Source: Streptomyces sp. T12
GTDB taxonomy: Bacteria; Actinomycetota; Actinomycetes; Streptomycetales; Streptomycetaceae
Assembly (NCBI RefSeq): GCF_028736035.1
Contig: NZ_CP117866.1
Span: forward strand, 11,201,001-11,265,000
DNA: 64,000 nucleotides
Direction: 5' to 3'
In this document: piece after piece, positions 16,912-25,676 of the stretch
Position numbering within the stretch: position 1 is the stretch's first letter
Layout: the number at the start of each line of letters is the position of its first letter
The notes under the pieces: model-generated
Told to the model about the DNA's origin: nothing
Database searches by the model: none
The model's input: the letters and a program-made list of their open reading frames with translations, nothing else
Made by a program: the position numbers and the translations under genes

Positions 16912-17154
16912 TCAATCTCCCCCCGCCGGTGCCGCCCCAGCACTCGGCGAGGTGGATTCCGGGGCAATCAGAGTGAATCGGCAGGCGTGGGTCGGCATCC
17001 GCCGCAGCGTGACCTGGTCGACAGCGTCGGCGCGGTGCATCGGGCGCCGGCGAAGAAAACGAAGGCTCCGTCCCGCCGTCCGGCACGTCTGCGGTGTGCT
17101 GCGCGAGCAGACCCGCGAGATGTCACGCGCACCCGTCAAGAGGAAAAGGACATC

Positions 17155-18006
17155 ATGAGCACTTATCTGGCAGACAAGGCCGAGGACCTCATCGTCGAGG
17201 GCCCCTCCGCGCGGTTCACCTACCGGCGGATGGGTCCGCAGGGCGGTGTCCCGCTGGTCCTGCTGAACCGCTTCCGCGGCACCATCGACTGGTGGGACCC
17301 GGAGTTCCTGGACTACCTGGCCGCCGACCACGACGTGATCGTGTTCGACAACGTCGGCGTCGGCTACACCGACGGCGAGCCGCGTGACTCCCTCGAGGGA
17401 TTCGCCCAGGGAGCCATCGAGTTCATCGACGCACTCGGCCTCTCGCAGGCCGACCTGCTCGGCTGGTCCCTGGGTGGCATTGTGGCCCAGCGGGTGGCCG
17501 TGCGGCGCCCCGAGCTGGTGCGCAAGGTCGTCGTGGCGGGCAGCGGCCCGGCCGGCTGGGTGCCCGACGCTCCGCCCTTCAGCGAGAAGGTCCTGGGCAT
17601 CATGGCCAAGCCCGATGCCGACCTGGAGGACATGCTCTACCTGTTCTACCCCGAGACGGAGACGGCCCGCGCCGCCGGGCGCGAGCACTTCGACCACGTC
17701 GCGACCCGGCTCGCCGCCGGCGGTCCTGCGGTCTCCGAGGTGGCGGCCCAGGGCATGCTCACCGCGGCGGCCACCCTTCTGGCGGCGCCCTTCGACGAGG
17801 TGGTGGCGGAGCTGGAGGCGATCAAGCAGCCCGTCCTCTACGCCAACGGCCTGCACGACGTGATGATCCCCGCCCACAACTCCTATGTCGCGGTCCAGCA
17901 CCTCGACAACGCCACTCTCGTGCTCTACACCGGTGCCGGCCACGCGTTCCTGTTCCAGTACGCCAAGGCCTTCACCAGGCAGGTGGCCGACTTCCTCGCC
18001 GCCTGA
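17155..18006 (+). CDS. alpha/beta hydrolase, D-x-W-D-P subgroup (copy 2, divergent)
   Basis: This 283-residue hydrolase has the nucleophile motif GWSLGG near residue 108, an acid in NGLHDVMIP and the histidine in GAGHAFLFQY. The oxyanion region reads LLNRFRGTIDWWDPEF, sharing the W-D-P core with the other local hydrolases, but the rest is more diverged and closest to the copy at 38563. A strong AGGAAAAGGA ribosome-binding site precedes the ATG. It stands alone between the TetR gene and another hydrolase. Ester or lactone hydrolysis is inferred from fold only. Confidence 0.88.
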   Translation: MSTYLADKAEDLIVEGPSARFTYRRMGPQGGVPLVLLNRFRGTIDWWDPEFLDYLAADHDVIVFDNVGVGYTDGEPRDSLEGFAQGAIEFIDALGLSQADLLGWSLGGIVAQRVAVRRPELVRKVVVAGSGPAGWVPDAPPFSEKVLGIMAKPDADLEDMLYLFYPETETARAAGREHFDHVATRLAAGGPAVSEVAAQGMLTAAATLLAAPFDEVVAELEAIKQPVLYANGLHDVMIPAHNSYVAVQHLDNATLVLYTGAGHAFLFQYAKAFTRQVADFLAA

Positions 18007-18076
18007 CCGCACTGGCCCCGCCACCGCCACCGCCCCCGCAGCGCGGGGCGGCAGTGGGGCCGACGCATCGTGCCGA

Positions 18077-18105
18077 CGCCGCCTCACGGATTGTGTGAGG
18101 CGGCG
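18077..18105 (+). terminator. hairpin terminator after hydrolase copy 2
   Basis: Arms CGCCGCCTCAC (18077-18087) and GTGAGGCGGCG (18095-18105) are perfectly complementary with a 7-base loop, 70 bp past the hydrolase stop. Confidence 0.65.
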
Positions 18106-18700
18106 CTCGCGCGATGGGCGAACGTCACCGCCACGGGACCTGGTGGCCGACTCCGTGTCCCCGCCGGGACCTCGCGGAGATGTCCGACGCGCAACCTGGC
18201 TGGCCTGTTCGGCCCGCGTGCGCAATGAGCGCCGAGCCGTCGACGTGGTCTCCCGAACCGGCGGCCCGGCCATGTCGGTGCTCCGCCGTATCGTCGCCGA
18301 CGGCATAGCACGGGGGAGCGCGCCAACGGGCCCGCCCCCATCGCCCGTGGCGTGCGCGACGGTCGGCTTCCGCCATGGCCTTCCTCCTTCGCCCTCCGAT
18401 ACGTCGCTGTCCTGAGGGCGCCGGATTCCTCTGGGATCTCGACGCCTCGAGGCGGGTCGCCCACGCACCCTTCGCTCACGTTTGGTGCCGTCATCGACGG
18501 CTGACTCGTCTTGGGTCGTCCGCGGTCGTGTCGGCAGGTGTCGGCGTGTCCCGGTGCGCCGAACCTTCACGACCGCTCGATGTCCGGGCACACCGTGCCC
18601 GACCTGTCGCGCCAGGCCTCGGTGCGAGCACCTCCTCCGCGACCTGAAGAGTCGACTCCGGCGAAGACGTCATCTCTGGAACTCGCAGGCTTGCGGTCTA
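18106..18700. other. 600-bp stretch without intact gene; possible TetR tail remnant
   Basis: No open frame here has convincing family motifs. One forward frame around 18150-18330 reads TGGPAMSVLRRIVADGIARG, loosely like the C-terminal part of a TetR effector domain, but there is no HTH and no start. The sequence before 18700 becomes AT richer towards operator site D. Confidence 0.25.
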
Positions 18701-18705
18701 ATAGA

Positions 18706-18719
18706 ATTACGGTCATACT
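18706..18719. promoter_or_regulatory. operator-like palindrome, site D
   Basis: ATTACGGTCATACT followed by TCAATG lies 120 bp upstream of hydrolase copy 3 (start 18839). The trailing TTCAATG is shared with site B, which strengthens the view that the two are the same element. Confidence 0.55.
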
Positions 18720-18838
18720 TCAATGGTGGACGTGATGCTGAGAGGCTCGACCGCTCAGGGTTCCGATGTCCGCGGCCTTTGACCGTCGCCCCCCGCAGAC
18801 TGCAGCCGCAGCCGGGAGACGCCAGGGAAACACCCCCC

Positions 18839-19723
18839 ATGCCGAAGGGCACGACCGTGAATGACTCCCAGGAAGTACGAGGCGACGTCGTGACGTCGTA
18901 CAAGAACGCACCGACCCGCACCATCACCGCCGGCGGGGTGACCTTCGCCTACCGCGAGCTCGGTCCCCGGTCCGGCATCCCGGTGGTCTTCCTCACCCAC
19001 CTCGCTGCGGTTCTCGACAACTGGGACCCTCGGGTCGTCGACGGCATCGCCGCCAAGCGTCATGTCGTCACCTTCGACAACAGGGGTGTCGGTGCTTCCA
19101 GCGGTTCGACGCCGCGCGCCATCGAAGCGATGGCGAAGGACGCCGTCACGTTCATCCGGGCGCTCGGGCTCGAGTACGTCGATCTCCACGGCTTCTCGAT
19201 GGGCGGCATGATCGCCCAGGTGATCGCGCAGACCGATCCGGACCTCGTCCGCAAGCTGATCCTCACGGGTACCGGTCCGGCGGGGGGCGAGGGCATCAAG
19301 GACGTGACCCGGCTGTCCCATCTCGACACCGTTCGGGGGCTGCTCACCCTTCAGGACCCGAAGCAGTTCCTCTTCTTCACCCGTACCGCCAATGGGCGTC
19401 GGGCCGGGAAGGAGTTCCTGGCCCGCCTGAAGGAGCGCACCCAGGGCAGGGACAAGGCGATCTCTCTCACGTCGTACGGCGCTCAGCTCAAGGCCATTCG
19501 CCGTTGGGGGCTGGAGCGGCCCCATGACCTCTCGGTCATCCACCAGCCGGTGCTCGTCGCGAACGGCGAGAGCGACAGGATGGTTCCGACCCAGAACTCG
19601 GTCGACCTGGCGCGGCGAGTGCCGAACGGCGAGTTGGTCCTCTACCCCGACGCCGGCCATGGCGGCATCTTCCAGTTCCACGGGCAGTTCGTGGAGACGG
19701 CTCTCGAGTTCCTCGAGCGGTAA
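18839..19723 (+). CDS. alpha/beta hydrolase, D-x-W-D-P subgroup (copy 3)
   Basis: This 294-residue hydrolase is a near twin of copy 1 (13914-14783). It shares THLAAVLDNWDPRVVDG, FDNRGVGASSGSTP, the nucleophile elbow GFSMGG, the acid in NGESDRMVP and the histidine in DAGHGGIFQFH. The ATG at 18839 follows AGGGAAAC; a GTG at 18857 is an alternative. It sits between operator site D and the convergent TetR paralogue 2, and no oxidoreductase is attached to this copy. Confidence 0.88.
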   Translation: MPKGTTVNDSQEVRGDVVTSYKNAPTRTITAGGVTFAYRELGPRSGIPVVFLTHLAAVLDNWDPRVVDGIAAKRHVVTFDNRGVGASSGSTPRAIEAMAKDAVTFIRALGLEYVDLHGFSMGGMIAQVIAQTDPDLVRKLILTGTGPAGGEGIKDVTRLSHLDTVRGLLTLQDPKQFLFFTRTANGRRAGKEFLARLKERTQGRDKAISLTSYGAQLKAIRRWGLERPHDLSVIHQPVLVANGESDRMVPTQNSVDLARRVPNGELVLYPDAGHGGIFQFHGQFVETALEFLER

Positions 19724-19835
19724 AAGGCGTGCGGTGCGGTCGTAGTCTGGGCCGAGGGTGGTGCCTCAGGGCCGTGGCGCCCTTTGGGTGAGCGGCTCGA
19801 GGCACCCGTTCACTGACGCGACCTCGCCTTCCGCC

Positions 19836-20405
19836 TCACCCCATGAATGCGAGAGCGTTCTCGATCCCCAGCTCAAGGACGTCATCGGCGCGCTTCTGGT
19901 CGGACAGGGCGCGGGACAGCTGCAACGTCCCCACCAGCATGGTGAAGAGCCCGATGGCCTTGGCCTGAGCGGACCGCGGGTCCTCGGGTGTCAGGCGGGC
20001 GGAGATCTCCTCCAGGATGGCCCGCGCGCCGTCGCTGTAGGCCTGCCTGGTCCCGTCCTCGCAGCGGCCGATCTCGTCGAGAAGGGCGGCGGAGGGGCAT
20101 CCGAGGCCGGGGTGGTCCCGGTGCTCGGGGGACAGGTACTCGCGAATGAGGTCCTCGAGTCCCGGGCGGCCGGGTCGCAGGGTGCCGTACCTCGCGACCT
20201 GCGTGTGCAGTTCCTCGGTCACGACATGGGCGACGAGGTCGTCCTTGGACGCGAAGTGGGCGTAGAAGGCTCCGTTGGTGAGCCCCGCGTCCGCCATCAG
20301 TGTGGAGATGCCCGAGCCGTCGATGCCGTCCTGCTTGAACCGGTGGCCGGCCTTCTCGATGATGCGTCGCCGCGTCACCTGCTTGTGCTCCTTGGCGTAG
20401 CGCAC
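19836..20405 (-). CDS. TetR family regulator (paralogue 2)
   Basis: This 189-residue TetR protein is a clear paralogue of the one at 16049. The HTH region (RRIIEKAGHRFKQDG, STLMADAGLTNGAFYAHF) and the effector-domain block HPGLGCPSAALLDEIGR are nearly superimposable. Two tandem GTG codons (20408, 20405) can start it; 20405 aligns with paralogue 1 and lies 8 bases after GGAGGA. It converges on hydrolase copy 3. A half-palindrome CGTAATATCATGAC at about 20475 upstream may be a weak operator. Confidence 0.88.
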   Translation of the reverse strand: MRYAKEHKQVTRRRIIEKAGHRFKQDGIDGSGISTLMADAGLTNGAFYAHFASKDDLVAHVVTEELHTQVARYGTLRPGRPGLEDLIREYLSPEHRDHPGLGCPSAALLDEIGRCEDGTRQAYSDGARAILEEISARLTPEDPRSAQAKAIGLFTMLVGTLQLSRALSDQKRADDVLELGIENALAFMG

Positions 20406-20482
20406 CACGAGCTTCCTCCGTTCGCTCCGTAAGGCCCATGCTTCGCACTCAAGGGTAATCCATGGCCTGACGCGCGTAATAT

Positions 20483-20542
20483 CATGACCGGCGTGCCCAT
20501 GACCGGCGTGCCCATGACCGGCGTGCCCATGTCCGGCGTGCT
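20483..20542. repeat. 15-bp direct repeat, four units
   Basis: The unit CATGACCGGCGTGCC occurs three times exactly (20483-20527) and once with two changes (20528-20542), followed by a partial unit. It lies between the TetR paralogue 2 promoter and the HxlR stop codon. The last unit overlaps the end of the HxlR gene. Confidence 0.9.
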
Positions 20543-21009
20543 CACGACCGGATGCGGGCACCGGGTCCGAGCCGGGCGGTGACTTCCGCGGCAGTAAGGG
20601 TGGAGTGCTCCGCGGAACACTCGACGATGACGCGGACCGGGGCGTCGCAGTCGGTGTGACGGATGTCCAGTACGGGCCCCTCGGGGCCGAGGGCGTACGC
20701 CTCGCCCCACTGGCTCAGCGCCATCAGGACAGGCCACAGATCCCAGCCCTTGCGGGTCAGGCGGTACTCGTTGCGGGAGCGGCTGCCCGGCTCCTGGTAG
20801 GGGACCGTCTTCAGGATGCCGGCCGCGATCAACTTCCGGAGGCGGTCGCTGAGGACGGCTTCCGACAGGCCGATGTGGCGGTGGAAGTCGTCGAAGCGGC
20901 GGACTCCGTTGACGGCGTCACGCAGGATCAGCAACGTCCATTTCTCTCCGACCACGTCGAGCGTGCGCTGGACGGGGCAGTTCTCCGTGCTCGCCTCAAG
21001 CCACTCCAT
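20542..21009 (-). CDS. HxlR family winged helix regulator
   Basis: This protein of about 155 residues has the HxlR hallmark of an N-terminal cysteine followed by the winged helix: ENCPVQRTLDVVGEKWTLLILR, then FDDFHRHIGLSEAVLSDRL and YQEPGSRSRNEYRLTRKG. HxlR proteins often sense electrophiles or quinones through the cysteine. It is divergent from the thioesterase at 21102, separated by an AT-rich segment with GCTAGCTTCATTTTC, the likely shared control region. An upstream ATG at 21039 would add ten residues. The C-terminus runs into the 15-bp repeat array, so its last residues may have been altered by repeat expansion. Confidence 0.85.
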   Translation of the reverse strand: MEWLEASTENCPVQRTLDVVGEKWTLLILRDAVNGVRRFDDFHRHIGLSEAVLSDRLRKLIAAGILKTVPYQEPGSRSRNEYRLTRKGWDLWPVLMALSQWGEAYALGPEGPVLDIRHTDCDAPVRVIVECSAEHSTLTAAEVTARLGPGARIRS

Positions 21010-21101
21010 CCCGCCATCGTAAGGGCCTGGCTTCGTCATTGACAGTCAGGTGAGCGGGAAGCTAGCTTCATTTTCAAAAGTCAGATGGAAGGTGCCCGGT
21101 C

Positions 21102-21602
21102 GTGGGACGAACGCGTACGTATCAATGGGAAGATCCCGCGATCCTGGCGGAAGCCGCCGGACGCATGGCCGGCATCGACTTCCTGCGTGAGTTGCAGGCG
21201 GGGCGACTGCCGGGGCCGCCCATCAACTACTCCATCGACTTCACTCTGAGCGAGGTGGAGCCCGGCAGGGCGGTCTTCTCCCTGACACCGGGTGAGGAGC
21301 ACTACAACCCGATCGGCAGCGTGCACGGCGGCATCTTCGCCACCTTGCTCGACTCGGCGGCGGGTTGTGCCGTCCAGTCCACCCTCCCACAAGGTGTGGG
21401 GTACACGTCACTTGACCTGACCGTGAAGTTTCTGCGGCGGATCACCGTGGACACGGGCACGGTGCGCGCCATCGGTACGGTCGTCAACAAGGGCCGTCAA
21501 ACCGCCCTCGCTCAGGCGCAGTTGGTCGACGCGAAAGACCGTCTGCTCGCCCACGCCACCAGCAGCTGCATGCTCTTCCCGGTGCCTCCCTCGCAGAGGT
21601 GA
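21102..21602 (+). CDS. PaaI-type hotdog-fold thioesterase
   Basis: This 166-residue protein of the PaaI/acyl-CoA thioesterase group hydrolyses an aryl- or acyl-CoA thioester. The catalytic region is HYNPIGSVHGGIFATLLDSAAGCAV near residues 66-90, with the conserved H-G-G and the acidic residue one turn later, followed by TSLDLTVKFLRRI. A GTG start follows GGAAGG. It is divergent from the HxlR gene, which probably controls it. The same HxlR/electrophile logic recurs at 54 kb. Confidence 0.88.
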   Translation: MGRTRTYQWEDPAILAEAAGRMAGIDFLRELQAGRLPGPPINYSIDFTLSEVEPGRAVFSLTPGEEHYNPIGSVHGGIFATLLDSAAGCAVQSTLPQGVGYTSLDLTVKFLRRITVDTGTVRAIGTVVNKGRQTALAQAQLVDAKDRLLAHATSSCMLFPVPPSQR

Positions 21603-21685
21603 GCTTCGGCGGCGACCGGTATCGGTCTGGGCCGTGATGCCGGACTCCCTCGATCTCGGCGCAGAACGCCGGAGTGCGAGGTGAA

Positions 21686-21792
21686 ACGACTGCGGCGCAC
21701 GTCGGTGGCAGCCCGATGACTCCTCGGGTCGCCGGCCGCCGTGCGCCGCAGTCGTGCCCAGGCGCCCGAAGGAGATGATTCCGTCGGGCGCC
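21686..21792. terminator. nested hairpins between convergent genes
   Basis: Perfect 15-base arms at 21686-21700 and 21741-21755 enclose a 40-base loop that can itself fold. A second stem pairs GGCGCCCG (21761-21768) with CGGGCGCC (21785-21792). They lie between the converging thioesterase and Old Yellow Enzyme genes and probably terminate both. Confidence 0.6.
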
Positions 21793-21802
21793 GTGCTCTT
21801 CG

Positions 21803-22870
21803 TCAGGCGGCGTGGGTGGGGTAGTCGGTGTAGCCGGCCGAGCCGCCGCCGTAGAAGGTGGCGGGGTCGGGGGTGTTCAGGGGGGCGCCGGAGCGTACGC
21901 GCTCGACGAGGTCGGGATTGGCGAGGGCCATGGTGCCGACGGTGACGACGTCGGCCAGACCGTCTTCGACGTCCTTGGCGCGGGTGGCGATGTCGGCACC
22001 GGCGCGGTTGAGGATCAGCGTGGTCGGCCACAACTTGCGGAGGGTGGAGAGGAGTTCCTCGTCGCCGCCGTGGCCGATGTGCAGGTAGGCGAGGTTGAGG
22101 GGGGCGAGGGCGCGCAGGAGGTGCGGGTACAGCTCGTGCGGGTCGCTCTCCGCGAGGTCGTTGAGCTTGAAGGGGTTGCCGGGAGAGATCCGGATGCCGG
22201 TGCGGCCGGCGCCGATCTCGTCGGCCACGGCCGTGGCGACCTCCACCGCGAAGCGGATGCGGTTGTCGAGGGAGCCCCCGTACTGGTCGGTGCGCTGGTT
22301 GGCGCTGGGGAAGAGGAACTGGTTGACCAGGTAGCCGTTGGCCCCGTGGATCTCGACGCCGTCGGCGCCGGCCGCGATGGCGGCCGCGGCGGCGCGCCGG
22401 AAGTCGTCGACCGTCGCGGCGACCTCCTCGGTGGACAGCTCGCGCGGCTCCGGCATCTCCTGGAGCCCGGACGGGGTGAACGTCTGGCCGGCCGGCTTGA
22501 TCGCGGAGGGTGCCACCGGCTGCCGGTGGTGGGGGGTGTTGTCCGGGTGGGAGATGCGCCCGGTGTGCATCAGCTGGATGACGATGCGTCCGTCGGCCTT
22601 GTGTACGGCGTCGGTGACCTTGCGCCAGCCGGCGATGTGATCCTCGGTGTAGATACCCGGGGTCACCGGGTAGCCCTGGCCGTCGGCGGAGGGCTGGGTG
22701 CCCTCGGTGATGATGAGAGCGTGCGAGGCGCGCTGGGCGTAGTACTCGGCGTTCAGCTCGGTCGGCACGCCGTCCGGGGTGGCCCTGCTGCGGGTCATTG
22801 GGGCCATGGCCAGCCGGTGCGGCAGGGAGATCTCTCCGACGACGGTCGGGTTCCACAAGGCGTTGAGCAT
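21803..22870 (-). CDS. Old Yellow Enzyme family FMN alkene reductase
   Basis: This 355-residue flavoprotein is of the OYE/NemA/XenA class and reduces activated C=C bonds (enals, enones, nitro-olefins) using NAD(P)H. It shows MAPMTRSRATPDGVPT at the start of the TIM barrel, IQLMHTGRISHPDN, the substrate-binding HGANGYLVNQFL motif with the His-Asn pair, and SLDNRIRFAVEV. Length is normal. It starts 150 bp from palindrome site E, the best match to the shared operator, so it likely belongs to the same TetR regulon as the hydrolases. Expected role: detoxification of electrophilic enones or a step in cyclic-ketone degradation. Confidence 0.92.
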   Translation of the reverse strand: MLNALWNPTVVGEISLPHRLAMAPMTRSRATPDGVPTELNAEYYAQRASHALIITEGTQPSADGQGYPVTPGIYTEDHIAGWRKVTDAVHKADGRIVIQLMHTGRISHPDNTPHHRQPVAPSAIKPAGQTFTPSGLQEMPEPRELSTEEVAATVDDFRRAAAAAIAAGADGVEIHGANGYLVNQFLFPSANQRTDQYGGSLDNRIRFAVEVATAVADEIGAGRTGIRISPGNPFKLNDLAESDPHELYPHLLRALAPLNLAYLHIGHGGDEELLSTLRKLWPTTLILNRAGADIATRAKDVEDGLADVVTVGTMALANPDLVERVRSGAPLNTPDPATFYGGGSAGYTDYPTHAA

Positions 22871-23020
22871 GGGGGATTCCTCAGGTGATGGGTGGTGGTT
22901 CCAAAAGGGGCGGGGGCGGACACCGCGTGGACGTGGACACCGGGCCCTTCTGCTTCCGGGTCCGAAGACGCACCCGCCCTGCGCCCGTCGGCCGAGTCGG
23001 AGTCGACATCGGCCTATCAA

Positions 23021-23034
23021 ATTACGGTCGTAAT
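23021..23034. promoter_or_regulatory. operator-like palindrome, site E
   Basis: ATTACGGTCGTAAT has perfectly inverted six-base arms (ATTACG/CGTAAT) and lies 150 bp upstream of the Old Yellow Enzyme start. It is the closest to the consensus of the six related sites. Confidence 0.65.
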
Positions 23035-23113
23035 ACTATGTTGCCGGGTGGGCTGTGGCAAGTGGGTCCCGGCATGGGGCACGAAGCCGCGCGGCGCAGC
23101 TCGCGCAAGAACC

Positions 23114-23560
23114 TCACGCCAGAGCGGATGAGAGTTCCGCAACGGAAGCTGGAATCGCCTGCTCCGCCCAGATGACCTTGCCCTCGCGGTTGTGCCGTGT
23201 GCCCCAGTGTTCGGTGGGGTGGGCGACGAGGAGCAGGCCGCGGCCGCCCTCGACGAAGACCCGGGCACGGCGCAGGTGCGGGGCGGCGCTGCTGGCGTCG
23301 GAGACTTCGCACGTCAGGGCGGACTGAAGGATCATCCGCAGTTTGATGGGGCTCTTGCCGTAGCGGATGGCGGTCGTCACCAGTTCGCTGACCACGAGTT
23401 CGCTCACCACGAGTTCGGTGGTGAAGGCCAGTTCTTCCAGCCCTCAGGCGGTCAGTTGATCGGATGCCTGGACGCGGGCCGTGGAGACGACTGCCGGGGC
23501 GCTGGGGAGACCCCAGGTCGCGACATGATCGGCGTCAAAGGCTCCGGTGGGGCAGTCAGC
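23114..23560 (-). pseudogene. broken C-terminal HATPase domain of a SpoIIE-type phosphatase
   Basis: The reverse strand encodes FDADHVATWGLPSAPAVV and ARVQASDQLTA, then a TGA in place of the expected tryptophan codon, then GLEELAFTTELVVSEL and VRYG-like TAIRYGKSPIKLR, EVSDASSAAPHLRRA, EGGRGLLLVA and GKVIWAEQ. This is the histidine-kinase-like ATPase end of Streptomyces SpoIIE/anti-sigma proteins. A 15-bp tandem duplication (reading ELVVSELVVSELV) lies just after the stop. The phosphatase domain is missing upstream. The piece is a truncated, nonsense-interrupted pseudogene. Confidence 0.65.
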
Positions 23561-23603
23561 CGGGCGCGCCCGCCCACCGTAAGCCAGGGAAGGCGACAGT
23601 CGA

Positions 23604-25493
23604 TCACGGGGTGTGACCGGCGCGGCGGAGAACAGGGCGCAGGGCCTCGATGACACCGGGGTCGTCCACTGTGGAGGGGATGGGTTCGTCGTGCCCGTCG
23701 GCGATGCCGCGCATCGTCTTGCGGAGGATCTTTCCCGAGCGGGTCTTGGGCAGGGCGGCTACTACCGCGACGTCCTTGAGGGAGGCGACGGCGCCGATGC
23801 GCTCGCGCACGAGCTGGACGAGTTCGGCCTCGACCTCGCCCGGTTCGCGGTCGACGTCGGCTTTCAGGACGACGAAGCCGCGCGGTACCTGCCCCTTCAG
23901 GGCGTCGGCGACGCCGATGACGGCGCATTCGGCGACGTCGGGATGGGCGGCCAGGGCCTCTTCCATGCTGCCGGTGGACAAGCGGTGTCCGGCGACGTTG
24001 ATGACGTCATCGGTGCGGCCCATGACGAAGACGTAGCCGTCGTCGTCGATGTGACCGCTATCGCCGGTCAGGTAGTAGCCGGTGTAGGCGGAGAGGTAGG
24101 AGGCGACGTACCGGTCGTCGTCCTGCCAGAGCGTGGGCAGTGCGCCGGGCGGCAGCGGGAGCCGCACGACGATCGCGCCGTCGACGCCTGCGGGCACCGG
24201 CTCGCCCGAAGCGTCGAGGACCCGGACGTCCCATCCCGGCAGCGGGCGGGTGGGAGACCCGGGCTTGAGGGGAGCCGCCTCGATGCCCACCGGGTTGGCG
24301 ACGATGGGCCAGCCGGTCTCGGTCTGCCACCAGTGGTCGATCACCGGGATGCCCAGTAGATTGCTCGCCCAGTGGTAGGTCTCGGGATCGAGGCGCTCGC
24401 CGGCGAGGAAGAGGTGGCGCAGGCCGGTCAGGTCGTAGCCCGCGGTGAGCGTTCCCTGCGGGTCCTCCTTCCTGATCGCCCGGAACGCGGTGGGTGCTGT
24501 GAACATGGTCCTGACCCCGTACTCGGCGGCAACGCGCCAGAACTGGCCCGCGTCCGGGGTGCCCACCGGCTTGCCCTCGTACAGCACCGTCGTCGCACCG
24601 ACAAGCAATGGTGCGTAGACGATGTACGAGTGCCCGACGACCCAGCCGACATCGGAGCCGGTGAACATCGTCTCGCCCGGGCCCACGTCGTAGACGGCCC
24701 CCATCGACCAGTGGAGGGCGACCGCGTAGCCGCCGCAGTCACGCACGACTCCCTTGGGCTTTCCGGTGGTTCCGGAGGTGTAGAGGATGTAGAGGGGGTC
24801 GGTTGCGGGGACGGGAACACAGTCGGCCGGCGGCGCGGCAGCCACCAGGTCGGCCCAGTCGAGATCGTGAGGCCCCAACTCGGCCGTCTCCTGCGGGCGT
24901 TGCAGGATCACGCTCTTCTCCGGCTTGTGGGCCGCGAGCTCGATCGCCTCGTCGAGCAGGGGCTTGTACGCGATGACACGCTTGCCCTCGATGCCGCAGG
25001 AGGCGGAGACGACCACCTTGGGGGCCGCGTCATCGATGCGCAGCGCGAGTTCGCGCGGGGCGAACCCGCCGAAGACGACCGAGTGCACCGCGCCGATACG
25101 TGCGCAGGCCAGCATCGCGACAACGGCCTCGGGGACCATCGGCATGTAGATCACCACACGGTCGCCGTGCCCGACACCGAGCCGCGAGAGCGCCCCGGCG
25201 AACGCCGCCACCTCGTCCCTCAACTGCACGTAGGTGTAGGTGCGCCGGGTGTCGGTCACCGGTGAGTCATAGATGAGGGCAGCCTGTTCGCCGCGGCCGG
25301 CTTCGACGTGCCGGTCGAGCGCGTTGAAACAGACGTTGAGCCGACCGTCGGGGAACCAGCGGTAGAAGGGGGCGCCCGAGGAGTCCAGGGCGCGTCGTGG
25401 GGTGACATCCCAGTCGATGCCCTCCGCCGCCTTCAGCCAGAAGTTCTCCGGGTCCTCGGTACTGGCGCGGAAGACATCCTCGTATGTTCCCAT
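23604..25493 (-). CDS. prpE: propionate/acetate-CoA ligase (PrpE/Acs type)
   Basis: This 629-residue adenylate-forming enzyme activates a short carboxylic acid with ATP and CoA. The acetyl-CoA synthetase N-terminal domain begins YEDVFRASTEDPENFWLKAA. Core motifs are YILYTSGTTGKPKG near residue 240, HWWQTETGWPI, YLTGDSGHIDDDGY and the C-terminal catalytic lysine in TRSGKILRK, which is often regulated by acetylation. The DRHVEAG and RWFPDGRLNVCFN segments resemble PrpE more than Acs. It may feed propionate or related acids released by the surrounding hydrolases into CoA metabolism. The start at 25493 matches the family. Confidence 0.88.
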   Translation of the reverse strand: MGTYEDVFRASTEDPENFWLKAAEGIDWDVTPRRALDSSGAPFYRWFPDGRLNVCFNALDRHVEAGRGEQAALIYDSPVTDTRRTYTYVQLRDEVAAFAGALSRLGVGHGDRVVIYMPMVPEAVVAMLACARIGAVHSVVFGGFAPRELALRIDDAAPKVVVSASCGIEGKRVIAYKPLLDEAIELAAHKPEKSVILQRPQETAELGPHDLDWADLVAAAPPADCVPVPATDPLYILYTSGTTGKPKGVVRDCGGYAVALHWSMGAVYDVGPGETMFTGSDVGWVVGHSYIVYAPLLVGATTVLYEGKPVGTPDAGQFWRVAAEYGVRTMFTAPTAFRAIRKEDPQGTLTAGYDLTGLRHLFLAGERLDPETYHWASNLLGIPVIDHWWQTETGWPIVANPVGIEAAPLKPGSPTRPLPGWDVRVLDASGEPVPAGVDGAIVVRLPLPPGALPTLWQDDDRYVASYLSAYTGYYLTGDSGHIDDDGYVFVMGRTDDVINVAGHRLSTGSMEEALAAHPDVAECAVIGVADALKGQVPRGFVVLKADVDREPGEVEAELVQLVRERIGAVASLKDVAVVAALPKTRSGKILRKTMRGIADGHDEPIPSTVDDPGVIEALRPVLRRAGHTP

Positions 25494-25676
25494 CGCGCAC
25501 TCCTTTGTGGCATCAAGGGACGTTGGTGTGGCTGTGTGCGGAACCCTGTCGGACACAGGTACCGCATGCCGGCCGACATGGTCGAGCAGGATGCCGGCGA
25601 CAGGCGGACCGGTCACCGGCATCGCGGTGGTGCGGCGGTCCGGCCGAAAGGCCGCTCCGCCCGGTGTGGCTTCAGC

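Noticed and set aside
16912..18591. 559-codon reverse open frame opposite hydrolase copy 2
   Set aside because: It is antisense to an enzyme with a complete catalytic triad and lacks any recognisable domain.
23114..23410. Intact small anti-sigma factor/ATP-binding protein of 98 residues
   Set aside because: The frame upstream of its ATG continues the same domain interrupted by a TGA, so it is better described as part of a broken larger protein.
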